From assembly GCF_021654775.1 (NCBI RefSeq), contig NZ_AP025343.1:5857501-5921500 (forward strand): 64,000 bases of DNA, read 5' to 3'. Source of the DNA: Paenibacillus azoreducens. GTDB lineage: Bacteria > Bacillota > Bacilli > Paenibacillales > Paenibacillaceae. Shown here one piece after another: positions 56,520 to 64,000 of the stretch (positions are counted from its first letter, which is position 1; every line of letters begins with the position of its first letter). The notes beneath the pieces were generated by a model, which was not told the origin of the DNA, did not search any database, and worked only from the letters and a program-made list of their open reading frames with translations. The translations under genes were made by a program, and so were the position numbers.

Positions 56520-57080
56520 TCACTTTTTTTCAAATTCTCTCCACAAATTTTTGTTGGAAGTGGTAACCGCTTCGGCGCCCGCTTGCAAAGCGAGTTCCAC
56601 ATCCTCTCTTGAAGAGATGAATCCTCCCGCCAGGATCGGCAGGTCCGTTCTTTCCTTCACTTTGCGAATAACGCTCGGCATGCCGCCAGGCAGTACTTCG
56701 ATAACATCCGGCTGCGTGCTCTCAAGCAGCTTGCAGCTCTTTTCCAATGCGCTGTTGTCGATTAGAAAAATACGCTGCACGGCGACGACGCCTTTTTGCT
56801 TCGCCTTTTGAATGACGCTGGACTTTGTGGACAAAATCCCATATGGTCGATACTCCTGGCAAAGATACTCGGTCGCATGTGCGTCGCTCTGAAGGCCTTG
56901 TATCAGATCGATATGCAAGAATAACTTTTTATTCGCTTGATGCACCATGCTGCATGCGTGCTTAAGCTGGGAGATATGGACATCGAGCAGCACCAGATAC
57001 TCGTACGATGACGATATGGCCTTCTCCAAATCTTTCATTTGCCGCGAGGCAGGTAAAATTCGCTGTTGATAGAAATTCAT
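56520..57080 (-). CDS. glpP: glycerol-3-phosphate-responsive antiterminator
   Basis: GlpP binds glycerol-3-phosphate and the leader mRNAs of glpFK and glpD to prevent termination. The 186-residue TIM-barrel-like protein shows LVLLDVHISQLKHAC, LFLHIDLIQGLQSD, GILSTKSSVIQKAKQKG and DVIEVLPGGMP through LPILAGGFISSREDVELALQAGA, matching the family. It precedes glpF, as in B. subtilis, with the glpFK promoter directly after its stop. Confidence 0.96.
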   Translation of the reverse strand: MNFYQQRILPASRQMKDLEKAISSSYEYLVLLDVHISQLKHACSMVHQANKKLFLHIDLIQGLQSDAHATEYLCQEYRPYGILSTKSSVIQKAKQKGVVAVQRIFLIDNSALEKSCKLLESTQPDVIEVLPGGMPSVIRKVKERTDLPILAGGFISSREDVELALQAGAEAVTTSNKNLWREFEKK

Positions 57081-57328
57081 ATATTTAGGCCCCTTTGGTC
57101 AAACTATCCAATACTTTTTTTATGAATATTGTGTTAGACGTACACCCAAATAGTAAGTGTGATTATAATCATATGCAAGCCCTTTTATGTTTTATTCAAC
57201 ATTTACGAGGAAAAATTTGGTTGATAATTGCGTATATCTGTAATAATTAAGTTGCTACTTCAGCCCCCCCATTTGGTTTAATATGGATTTTGACCGCAGA
57301 ATAAAAAATGATAGGAGGAGGCATGCCC

Positions 57329-58057
57329 ATGAGCGAAGCGTTTATTCTGTTTTCGCCATCGCATCTCCTGGCACTTTTGGTGCTTGCTGCCGCTTCTTTC
57401 CTGCTTTATGTTTTCAGGCACTTTTTCCAAACCAGGCATCTTGCCAAATCAATACTCCGCTATGGTCTGGCCCTTTTGCTCGCCGCCTCGGAAGCCGTGC
57501 TCGATATATGGAATATCGCTTCAGGGACGTGGAGCCCGCAGTATACGCTGCCGCTGGAGTTATGCAGCCTGACTTTGCTTCTGTCGATCGTCATGCTGCT
57601 GACGAAAAGCCGGATTTTGTACCAAATCCTGTTCTTCGCCGGGATCGGCGGCGCTTTGCAGGCTTTGATCACGCCCAATCTCGCTTACGCCTATCCGCAT
57701 ATCCGTTTTTACCAGTTCTTTATCGCCCATATCCTGATTATTCTGGCATCCCTGTACATGACCTGGGTGGAGAATTATAGGCCCACTTGGAAATCGATTG
57801 GACTTACAATGATTTTTTTGAATATCGCCGCCTTGCTTGTCGGAATAACGGACTATTTTCTGGACGCCAACTATATGTTCCTGATGCATAAGCCGTCCAC
57901 CGCCTCCATTTTGGATTGGCTGGGTCCGCATCCTCTTTATTTGTTGACCGAGGAAGGTATTGCCCTGCTGATTTTTGCGGTAATGCAGCTTTTGTTTTTC
58001 GTGCTCCCGGAAAAATTGTCCCGGACGGGCAATCCGCGCGGCCAATCGGCAATTTAG
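57329..58057 (+). CDS. TIGR02206 (YwaF-like) integral membrane protein
   Basis: The 242-residue protein has seven predicted membrane helices and the family pattern SPSHLLALL, SPQYTLPLELCSLTLLLSI, GGALQALITPNL, YMTWVENYRPTWKS and HPLYLLTEEGIALL. Its function is unknown. ATG 57329 is 8-10 nt from GGAGGAG; ATG 57323 is closer than optimal. It is divergent from glpP across about 250 bp containing an eight-C run. Confidence 0.88.
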   Translation: MSEAFILFSPSHLLALLVLAAASFLLYVFRHFFQTRHLAKSILRYGLALLLAASEAVLDIWNIASGTWSPQYTLPLELCSLTLLLSIVMLLTKSRILYQILFFAGIGGALQALITPNLAYAYPHIRFYQFFIAHILIILASLYMTWVENYRPTWKSIGLTMIFLNIAALLVGITDYFLDANYMFLMHKPSTASILDWLGPHPLYLLTEEGIALLIFAVMQLLFFVLPEKLSRTGNPRGQSAI

Positions 58058-58201
58058 GACCCGGAGATCCTAGGAAGGCGGTTGCTCATAGAATAGCGGC
58101 GATCCGCTCCTTTTATTGTTCATTCAGACTGGAAGAACTATAATAGACGATGAAATATATCGGATTAGTATGATATAGAATCCAAAAGGAGCGCTGCCAA
58201 C

Positions 58202-59125
58202 ATGACGCAACCGAAAGTCGTACAAAATATTACCGAGCTCATCGGCCAAACCCCTGCTGTCCGGCTTCACCGCCTGGCGGGACCGGAGGATGCCGAGGTA
58301 TACGTCAAACTCGAATACTATAATCCCAGCGGAAGCGTGAAAGACCGGGCCGCATTCAACCTGATCGCGCAGGCGGAACAAGACGGGCTGTTAAAAAACG
58401 GCTCTACCATCATTGAGCCCACCAGCGGCAACACCGGCATCGGCCTGGCGATGAACGCCGCAGCCAAAGGCTACCGCGCCATCCTGGTCATGCCGGACAA
58501 TATGACGAAGGAACGCATTAATATTCTGAAAGCCTACGGCGCCGAAGTCGTGCTGACTCCTGCCGCCGAACGCATGCCGGGAGCCATTCGCAAGGCTGAG
58601 GAATTAAGCCGTGAAATTCCGGACAGCTTCATTCCCCAACAGTTTGAAAACAAGGCCAATCCGGACATTCACCGCAGAACCACGGCTCTCGAAATCATTG
58701 AACAGATGGATGGGCGACTCGACGCTTTTGTCGCAACGGCCGGAACAGGCGGCACCATAACGGGTACAGGCGAAGTTTTGAAGGAAAAGATTCCCGGTCT
58801 TCGCATCTTTGTTGCGGAGCCCAAAGGATCTCCGGTCCTCTCCGGCGGCCAACCCGGGCCTCATAAGCTGGTCGGTACAAGCCCGGGGTTCATTCCGCCG
58901 ATCCTTAACACCGAAGTTTATGATGAGATTTTCCAGGTAAGCGATGAAAATGCGATTGAAACGACGTGCAGACTTGCGAGCGAGGAAGGCATTCTGGTCG
59001 GCCCCTCCTCCGGCGCAGCGGTATGGACCGCGCTTCAGGCAGCCCGCCGTCTGGGTTCCGGCAAACGGGTTCTCTGCATCGCTCCGGATACGGGGGAACG
59101 TTACCTTAGCATGGGGATTTTCTAA
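58202..59125 (+). CDS. cysK: cysteine synthase (O-acetylserine sulfhydrylase)
   Basis: CysK makes cysteine from O-acetylserine and sulfide with PLP. The 307-residue protein has the PLP lysine in NPSGSVKDRAA near residue 45, the substrate loop EPTSGNTGIGLA near 75, the phosphate-binding GTGGTITGTGE near 182 and VGPSSGAAVW near 270. AAAAGGAG precedes the ATG. A close paralogue such as cystathionine beta-synthase-like MccA cannot be fully excluded. Confidence 0.93.
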   Translation: MTQPKVVQNITELIGQTPAVRLHRLAGPEDAEVYVKLEYYNPSGSVKDRAAFNLIAQAEQDGLLKNGSTIIEPTSGNTGIGLAMNAAAKGYRAILVMPDNMTKERINILKAYGAEVVLTPAAERMPGAIRKAEELSREIPDSFIPQQFENKANPDIHRRTTALEIIEQMDGRLDAFVATAGTGGTITGTGEVLKEKIPGLRIFVAEPKGSPVLSGGQPGPHKLVGTSPGFIPPILNTEVYDEIFQVSDENAIETTCRLASEEGILVGPSSGAAVWTALQAARRLGSGKRVLCIAPDTGERYLSMGIF

Positions 59126-59298
59126 GCCAGCCTGTAAACGTTGAATTCCATGAAGGATTTCAATATATGGCTATAAAATGATCCATCATAATGCATCTTT
59201 TTGACCTTGTTGCCAATTATTACGCATCCTATAATTCATTGTGTGACAATACATGCACAACAAGGCAGAACAAATTCAAAAAGATGAGGTAGTCCCAC

Positions 59299-60525
59299 AT
59301 GAGAAAATTGTTAGTATGCACGTTAGCTATCATGCTAGGTTTAGCTGCGTTTATCCCTGCTGTCTACGCTTCTGAAGTCCGAGTATCCGTGGACGGGCGT
59401 GATGTACAATTCCCGGATGAGCACCCATATGTCGACCAGAGATCCAACCTTACGATGGTTCCGCTTACTTTTGTATCCGATAAGCTCGGAGCTGCTACGA
59501 AATGGAACGGAAAATTAAATCAAATCACGATCTCGCATCACCGTGACACCATTATTTTGGCGATTGGCGATAATCATGCACTGGTGAATGGAAAAAGAGT
59601 AAACTTTGAAGGGGCGGCAGTGCTCAAAAACGGTCGCACGATGGTTCCGCTGCGCTTTATCAGTGAAGTCTTGCATGCGATTGTGGATTGGCAGCCCGCG
59701 CGCAATCTGGTGAGCATTGTGACTTCAGTGGCCAGTGTTCCGAAAGGAACATGGATATGGGACAGTTCCATCCTGAAGCAGGATCAAGATCAGATCATAA
59801 GCTTCGCCAAAATGAAAGGCGTTACATCTATTTACCTTCAGGTTGACAGAGATATGGATCCGGCAATATACGAGAGTTTTATTCGAAAAGCGAAGAGCGA
59901 AGGAATTCGAGTGGAAGCGCTTGAGGGGCGTCCCGAATGGGCCAATAAGTCGAAGCAGGAGGATATTCAAAAATTCATAGCGTGGGTTAAAACCTACAAT
60001 TCCTCTGTTAGCCCGGAAGCAAGCTTTGCGGGACTGCATTTCGATATTGAACCTTATTCGCTAAGCGGATGGACGAAGGACAATAAGACGATCCTTGAAA
60101 GCTGGATGAACAATTTAAGACTGATCGAGAAAGAAACCAAAGGGAGCGGCTTGAAAATTGCCATGGACGTCCCGTATTGGCTGAATACGATTAAGGTGCC
60201 GGGGAAGGATTACAGTATGAGCGCATGGCTGCTGGAGAAGTTCGATTGTCTCGTCATCATGAATTATCGGAATCATGCGTTAGGCAACAATGGAATTGTA
60301 GAAAATGCGCAGGCCATGCTGAGAGAAGCCTCCACGCTGAAGAAGCAAGTGGTTGTTGCCGTAGAAACGGCCAAAAGCTCAGAGGGTCCGCGGATCTCAT
60401 TCTATTCCATGAGCAGCGGGGCGATGGAAAAAGAGCTGCAGTCCGCCCACAATCAATTAACGCGCTACGCAAGTTATGCCGGCTTTGCCATTCATGAGTT
60501 CAAAAGCTGGCAGGACATGAAATAA
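59299..60525 (+). CDS. secreted protein: copper-amine-oxidase N-like domain plus glycosidase-like barrel
   Basis: The 408-residue protein has a signal peptide (KLLVCTLAIMLGLAAFIPAVYA). A copper-amine-oxidase N-like domain follows (residues 25-145, MVPLTFVSDKLGAATKWNG and TMVPLRFISEVL), a putative wall-associated module common in paenibacilli. The C-terminal barrel (GLHFDIEPYSLSGW; LKIAMDVPYWL; FDCLVIMNYRNHA) resembles secreted glycoside hydrolases with an Asp/Glu in HFDIEPY. It probably acts on extracellular or wall polysaccharide. A strong hairpin follows at 60591. Confidence 0.85.
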   Translation: MRKLLVCTLAIMLGLAAFIPAVYASEVRVSVDGRDVQFPDEHPYVDQRSNLTMVPLTFVSDKLGAATKWNGKLNQITISHHRDTIILAIGDNHALVNGKRVNFEGAAVLKNGRTMVPLRFISEVLHAIVDWQPARNLVSIVTSVASVPKGTWIWDSSILKQDQDQIISFAKMKGVTSIYLQVDRDMDPAIYESFIRKAKSEGIRVEALEGRPEWANKSKQEDIQKFIAWVKTYNSSVSPEASFAGLHFDIEPYSLSGWTKDNKTILESWMNNLRLIEKETKGSGLKIAMDVPYWLNTIKVPGKDYSMSAWLLEKFDCLVIMNYRNHALGNNGIVENAQAMLREASTLKKQVVVAVETAKSSEGPRISFYSMSSGAMEKELQSAHNQLTRYASYAGFAIHEFKSWQDMK

Positions 60526-60590
60526 GAAGCTGCTGATGTTCATCAATCCGGCTTGTCAGCCATGGGAATTTCCCGACAACAAATGCTAAC

Positions 60591-60628
60591 AAACCAACCC
60601 AGTACCATAATCGGTGCCGGGTTGGTTT
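60591..60628. terminator. terminator between convergent genes
   Basis: AAACCAACCC and GGGTTGGTTT form a perfect 10-bp stem. T residues follow on each strand. Confidence 0.8.
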
Positions 60629-61539
60629 TCACTTGATATGCCGTTGCAGCGCGCCCGCATTCCGCTCCGCTGCCTGTTCGGTTTCCTTCACTTTTTTCAG
60701 CTGCGCCACGATAATGATGCTGATCACCACCAGCAGGAACCAAGAGCTGATTTTCCCGATATGCACGATTCGCCAGGCATGGTCCTGATCAGGGTACTGC
60801 CACGCGCCGAAGAAGGTTGATATATTTTCCGCAATCCAGATAAAATAACCCCACAAAGTGGAGCCTATGCTTCGATGCTTATTCCAAATACTTTGCGGGG
60901 ACCCCCAAAAAAACTTATAAATTCTATACTGCTAAAAAAGCCGATCAGCACGTAAGACAATACCATCGGCATCCGATAGGTCTTCCCCGCCACATCGAAA
61001 TACACAAAGGTTTTGAAAAAGATGATAAAAAGCAGCAGCGTAAGCCACCAGCGCAAATCCCACACAAAATGATCAGTGAAAAAGTTCAAATAAATCAAAA
61101 TGCTGATCCCTACCGTCCATACGGCATGCGGCCAATTCCGGATCCTGAGATTTAAATTCCGCCAGGCTTGGCAAATATAGCTCGCGACGCTCGCATACAT
61201 AAAACCGCTGTACAGGGGCACGCCGCCGACTTTGCTCCATGCGTTCTCCGGATACGCCCATGATCCCATATGCACCTTGTACAATTCGAGCAGCAGGCCG
61301 ATGATATGAAACATGCAAATAACCTTGAATTCGTCCCAGGTCTCGAGCATGAACAGCAGCATCAGCACCTGTGCCAGGATGCACACGAGCAATATAAAAT
61401 CATATCTGGGCATAAAAGGAATGTGCAGCAGCTTCGAAGCGGCCAATGTCAAAAAAATCACCGCCGGGAAAATGCAGGAACGGGCCTGCTGCAAACCAAA
61501 CACGATGAATCTATGAAAGGGACTGACCCGCTTATCCAT
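60629..61539 (-). pseudogene. DUF817 membrane protein gene disrupted by an R2 repeat
   Basis: The 5' part (61539-60934) encodes a multi-spanning membrane protein (FIVFGLQQARSCIFPAVIFL; VICMFHIIGLLLELYKVHMG) of the DUF817/YoaT type. It is cut after VLIGFF by a 92-bp R2 element that adds a foreign tail (ISFFGGPRKVFGISIEA) and a stop. The remainder (60841-60629) encodes IWIAENISTFFGAWQYPDQD and a final helix. Removing exactly 92 bp restores one continuous frame, GFFIWIAEN. The insertion shifts frame by two, so the C-terminal quarter is lost. Confidence 0.88.
60842..60933. mobile_element. R2 short repeat inserted in the DUF817 gene
   Basis: The 92 bp match the short R2 copies at 14461-14552 and 31419-31510 except in the last few bases. 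It sits in a run of six A. Precise removal restores the host gene, so its outer borders are defined here. No open reading frame or transposase is present. Confidence 0.9.
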
Positions 61540-61569
61540 ACTCTCCTCCATATCATTCGCGCAAAATAA

Positions 61570-61595
61570 AAATCCGCCATCCCGAAGAATGACGG
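61570..61595 (-). terminator. terminator of the 174-residue secreted-protein gene
   Basis: TCCGTCAT and ATGGCGGA pair with one mismatch and are followed on the minus strand by TTTTTATTTT. Confidence 0.8.
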
Positions 61596-61605
61596 ACCCT
61601 GTTGT

Positions 61606-62130
61606 TTAAGGAATATATTGCTGGATAATTTTTACGACCTTGCCGTCCTGGATTACCAGGTGATACGGAAAGTTCTTCATATCCATCAATTTGTTGTTAT
61701 TCATAATCGCCACATATTTATCCAGCGAAACAGGTTCGTTCCAGTTGATTTGGATGCCTTCGTAAGTTCCGTCATGATCGTAGATCTGCATCAAAACCTG
61801 TGCATCCGGCGCAACTTCGTAGGTATGTAGCGTCTGGTCATCATTTACGATATAGTAGTTGTCAGGAGCCCCGCCCAATTCTTCAAAGGCTTCTTTTTCG
61901 CGTTCCTTGAATTTTTGGTCGGCGGCGGCGCCTTCATACCATTCAATCGGATCGGCTTTAATGGTCAGGTGCCCATTGTCATTGTGTATCGAAGAAATGA
62001 ATGCTGTCACTGTATCCTCGCTCGTAGGAACCGGTGTATATTCTTTTTCAGTTCCAATAGCGCTGGCCGATGTAATAAAGCCCAACAAAGCGACGATCAT
62101 GAGGGTAGCAAGCAGTGTGATTTTTTTCAT
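61606..62130 (-). CDS. secreted hypothetical protein
   Basis: The 174-residue protein has a signal peptide (MKKITLLATLMIVALLGFIT, cleavage likely after SASA). The mature part is acidic and soluble (FISSIHNDNGHLTIKADPIEWYEG; GIQINWNEPVSLDKYVAIMN). No family was recognised; the pattern of short beta strands suggests a small extracellular or wall-zone domain. ATG 62130 follows GGGGAAA. It has its own terminator. Confidence 0.8.
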   Translation of the reverse strand: MKKITLLATLMIVALLGFITSASAIGTEKEYTPVPTSEDTVTAFISSIHNDNGHLTIKADPIEWYEGAAADQKFKEREKEAFEELGGAPDNYYIVNDDQTLHTYEVAPDAQVLMQIYDHDGTYEGIQINWNEPVSLDKYVAIMNNNKLMDMKNFPYHLVIQDGKVVKIIQQYIP

Positions 62131-62345
62131 TGAAGATTTCCCCTTTATGGACAATGTATTTCTTCTTCATATCATCCATTACCCTGCTGAGTGATTTTCC
62201 AAACGAGACCGGTGAAAAAATCTCTGAAAAAACTCCACCCGGGCGTGGTGATCTTTATAGCTTTACTATAAATCATCAATCACGCCAAATCGTCACAATA
62301 AGGTTACAACCACATCAAAATGTTGTCATGATCGATACGCTTTCA

Positions 62346-63053
62346 TTACGCCCCGCTTCTGCCGCTCTCCAGAATCTCCCTCAAACCGGCCAGTTCATGA
62401 ATTTCGTATGTCGGTTTGATTCCAGTGGTGTTGGGAAGACGGTTCGGGTTGTACCAGCAGGTATCGATTCCTGCATTGTTGCCGCCCTGAATATCCGAGG
62501 TCAAGGAATCGCCGACCATCAGCATGGCTTCTTTTTCGCTACTTCCGATTTGGGAAAAGGCATGTTCGAAAATACCCGGATGCGGCTTTTGATACCCTGT
62601 ATCTTCGGAAACGATCACCGCTTCAAAGAAATCCTTCAGCTCCGAACGGTTGATCCGTCCGAACTGTACTTGTTTGATGCCATTGGTGACGACCGCTATC
62701 CGGTATCCGGCATCCTTCAAATATTGGCAAAGCTCGAGCGCCCCGGCCAGCACAAATGACTGCTCCGAGAGGGACTGGATATACCGGTCGCTGATTAATC
62801 CGGCATCTTCGCTTAGCCCCTGCTCTAGGCAAAATCTGCGAAAACGTTCCACGCGCAGTTCGGCCGAACTGATCTTCCCTTGCTCCAGTTCCTGCCACAG
62901 CCCATGATTTATGCGGTTATAGCAATCGGTGATCGCCGTATCCTCCGGATCAAGGTTCATGCTTGAAAGCACATATGACAATGCCCGCGACTCAGACATT
63001 TTAAAATCAAACAACGTTTCATCCAGGTCCAATAAAATCCATTTGTAAGACAA
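62346..63053 (-). CDS. HAD-superfamily nucleotidase, YjjG/YfnB type
   Basis: The 235-residue protein has HAD motif I LLDLDETLFDF near residue 9, a helical cap, motif II VVTNGIKQVQFGR near 122 and motifs III/IV in YQKPHPGIF and MVGDSLTSDIQGG near 180. This arrangement fits YjjG-family nucleotidases, which dephosphorylate non-canonical pyrimidine nucleotides. It begins with TTG at 63053, 8 nt after AAGG. Confidence 0.9.
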   Translation of the reverse strand: MSYKWILLDLDETLFDFKMSESRALSYVLSSMNLDPEDTAITDCYNRINHGLWQELEQGKISSAELRVERFRRFCLEQGLSEDAGLISDRYIQSLSEQSFVLAGALELCQYLKDAGYRIAVVTNGIKQVQFGRINRSELKDFFEAVIVSEDTGYQKPHPGIFEHAFSQIGSSEKEAMLMVGDSLTSDIQGGNNAGIDTCWYNPNRLPNTTGIKPTYEIHELAGLREILESGRSGA

Positions 63054-63093
63054 ACTGCAAGCCTTCTTTCTATGTAAAATAGAGTCCCATACG

Positions 63094-63288
63094 CTACATT
63101 TTTCTCTTCAAAACGGCGATGACGTCCCGGGACTGTCCCTGATTCACGCTGGTGTCAAAACAGGAGACCAGTTCCCAGCCTACGCTGCCGTAACTGTTCA
63201 ACAGATCCTCAAATTCCGCTTCATCCACTTTTCCGCCCAAAAAACCGCCCGTTTTATATTTTAACGTTTTGTATTCCCATTTCTCCAT
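63094..63288 (-). CDS. DUF4177 family small protein
   Basis: The 64-residue protein (MEKWEYKTLKYKTGGFLGGK, then GSVGWELVSCFDTSVNQG and IAVLKRKM) matches the DUF4177 pattern of short WEYK...GWELV proteins. The function is unknown. It lies 40 bp ahead of the nucleotidase gene and may be co-transcribed with it. Confidence 0.85.
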   Translation of the reverse strand: MEKWEYKTLKYKTGGFLGGKVDEAEFEDLLNSYGSVGWELVSCFDTSVNQGQSRDVIAVLKRKM

Positions 63289-63309
63289 AGGATATCCCTC
63301 TTTCCCTTT

Positions 63310-64000
63310 TTAATATGGATCTTCCGCAAGAAACTCCGACACCCAATGATAACACCGCTCAAGCTCCTCGTCATCCACCAGCTCGGAACGATGCTCGAAT
63401 TGGATTTTCGCGTTTGGATTTTCTTCCTTGATGATTTGAAGATATTCGGCAATTGGCGCCCATCCATCCTCCTGCCGCTGCTCCGGCAGAACCGGATAAC
63501 GCAGTTTGATGAAACCTTCGCCGAACTGCAAATTCCATAAGTGAATGACCTCGGCATATTTGGCATATTTGCGCATAACCGGGACGGACCGAAATGAAGG
63601 ATCTCTTTTTTCTTGCAAAAACAGTCTTCCCGTATCCAGGCAAAGCCGGATCAAATCGTATTTCTTCAGCAGCTCTTCCAGCGCATCCGAGGCATAAACA
63701 TACCGGTTCAGAGCGTCAAACTCCAATACGGGAACAAACCCGTACTGCCTGCTTCGTTCGGTCATCCACACAAAAAGCTCTTCCGATCGCTGTGTGAACT
63801 CTTCGAAAGCATACTCGCTTTCATATACATACTCCCGGGGGCTGCTGAAATGCCACTTGCTCCAGTCCACGCAGTCATCCAAAATAACCGGCTTCGGATA
63901 ATGAAACAAAATATATGCGGGCCTCAGCCCCAAACGATAAATCGCTTCCAGCTCCTCCAAGGCAGATTGAAACGCCTGATTCCTTTCGTTCTCATCCGAG
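63310..64000 (-). CDS. sugar phosphate isomerase/epimerase-like TIM barrel, 5' end outside window
   Basis: The frame is open from the window edge (DENERNQAFQSALEELEAIY) to the stop at 63310, giving 229 visible residues. It shows FHYPKPVILDDCVDW, FVPVLEFDALNRYV, LIRLCLDTGRLFLQ and EVIHLWNLQFGEGF, consistent with an AP-endonuclease-2-like xylose isomerase barrel with Asp/His/Glu metal ligands. A TTG at 63960 could be a start but lacks a ribosome binding site. The substrate is unknown. Confidence 0.75.
   Translation of the reverse strand, partial: SDENERNQAFQSALEELEAIYRLGLRPAYILFHYPKPVILDDCVDWSKWHFSSPREYVYESEYAFEEFTQRSEELFVWMTERSRQYGFVPVLEFDALNRYVYASDALEELLKKYDLIRLCLDTGRLFLQEKRDPSFRSVPVMRKYAKYAEVIHLWNLQFGEGFIKLRYPVLPEQRQEDGWAPIAEYLQIIKEENPNAKIQFEHRSELVDDEELERCYHWVSEFLAEDPY

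Overview
The window reads as chromosome of a spore-forming Firmicute, most likely Paenibacillus or a close relative. The GC content looks moderate, Shine-Dalgarno (SD) sequences are strong, TTG and GTG starts are frequent, and the gene blocks follow Bacillus subtilis plans: T-box-ilvBNC, infC-rpmI-rplT, odhAB, glpPFKD, a guanosine-type BMP ABC transporter, ytqAB and recQ. No rRNA, tRNA, CRISPR array, phage gene or transposase was seen. Most of the window is core metabolism. The accessory signals are three families of short dispersed repeats, several broken genes and one catabolic island.

Layout. 1-7.7 kb: the start of a peroxiredoxin gene (PerR-like box, leader hairpin), leuB, a divergent aldo/keto reductase, a tandem-repeat locus, then ilvC, ilvN and ilvB behind a T-box leader. 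7.7-14 kb: an acetyltransferase, a small Gly/Tyr-rich protein, and a four-gene ABC transporter whose lipoprotein gene is preceded by a 10-codon reading frame. 14-16.7 kb: a frameshifted secreted-protein gene and the translation operon infC-rpmI-rplT, with infC starting at ATC. 16.9-31.3 kb: glycosyltransferases, a PAP2 phosphatase, trmB, ytqA-ytqB, manA, a lipase-like hydrolase, a B12/radical-SAM protein, recQ and a small two-gene operon. 31.7-41.4 kb: ApbE, a broken collagen-like gene, a Nudix gene divergent from a small protein across a Fur-like box, an LCP protein, odhB-odhA and a DUF72 protein.

42-52 kb is the most unusual part. An operon (nucleoside hydrolase family protein, carbohydrate-type ABC importer, Gfo/Idh oxidoreductase, very large secreted GH42-like enzyme) with a divergent AraC regulator lies between two 86-bp direct repeats. 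One repeat is the 3' end of the intact glpD. The other is a degraded copy of it at the far side of the operon, and it supplies the stop codon of the large enzyme. This looks like an island inserted at the 3' end of glpD. 52-57 kb is the glycerol regulon glpP-glpF-glpK-glpD with a catabolite-repression (cre) site and leader hairpins of the kind GlpP antiterminates. 57-64 kb holds a YwaF-like membrane protein, a cysteine synthase, a secreted amylase-like protein, a DUF817 gene broken by a 92-bp repeat, and small housekeeping genes.

Working together: branched-chain amino acid synthesis is probably under T-box and CodY control. Glycerol and 2-oxoglutarate metabolism and the island transporter all carry cre-like sites, which implies shared carbon catabolite control. 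Coordinates of repeat ends are accurate to a few bases.
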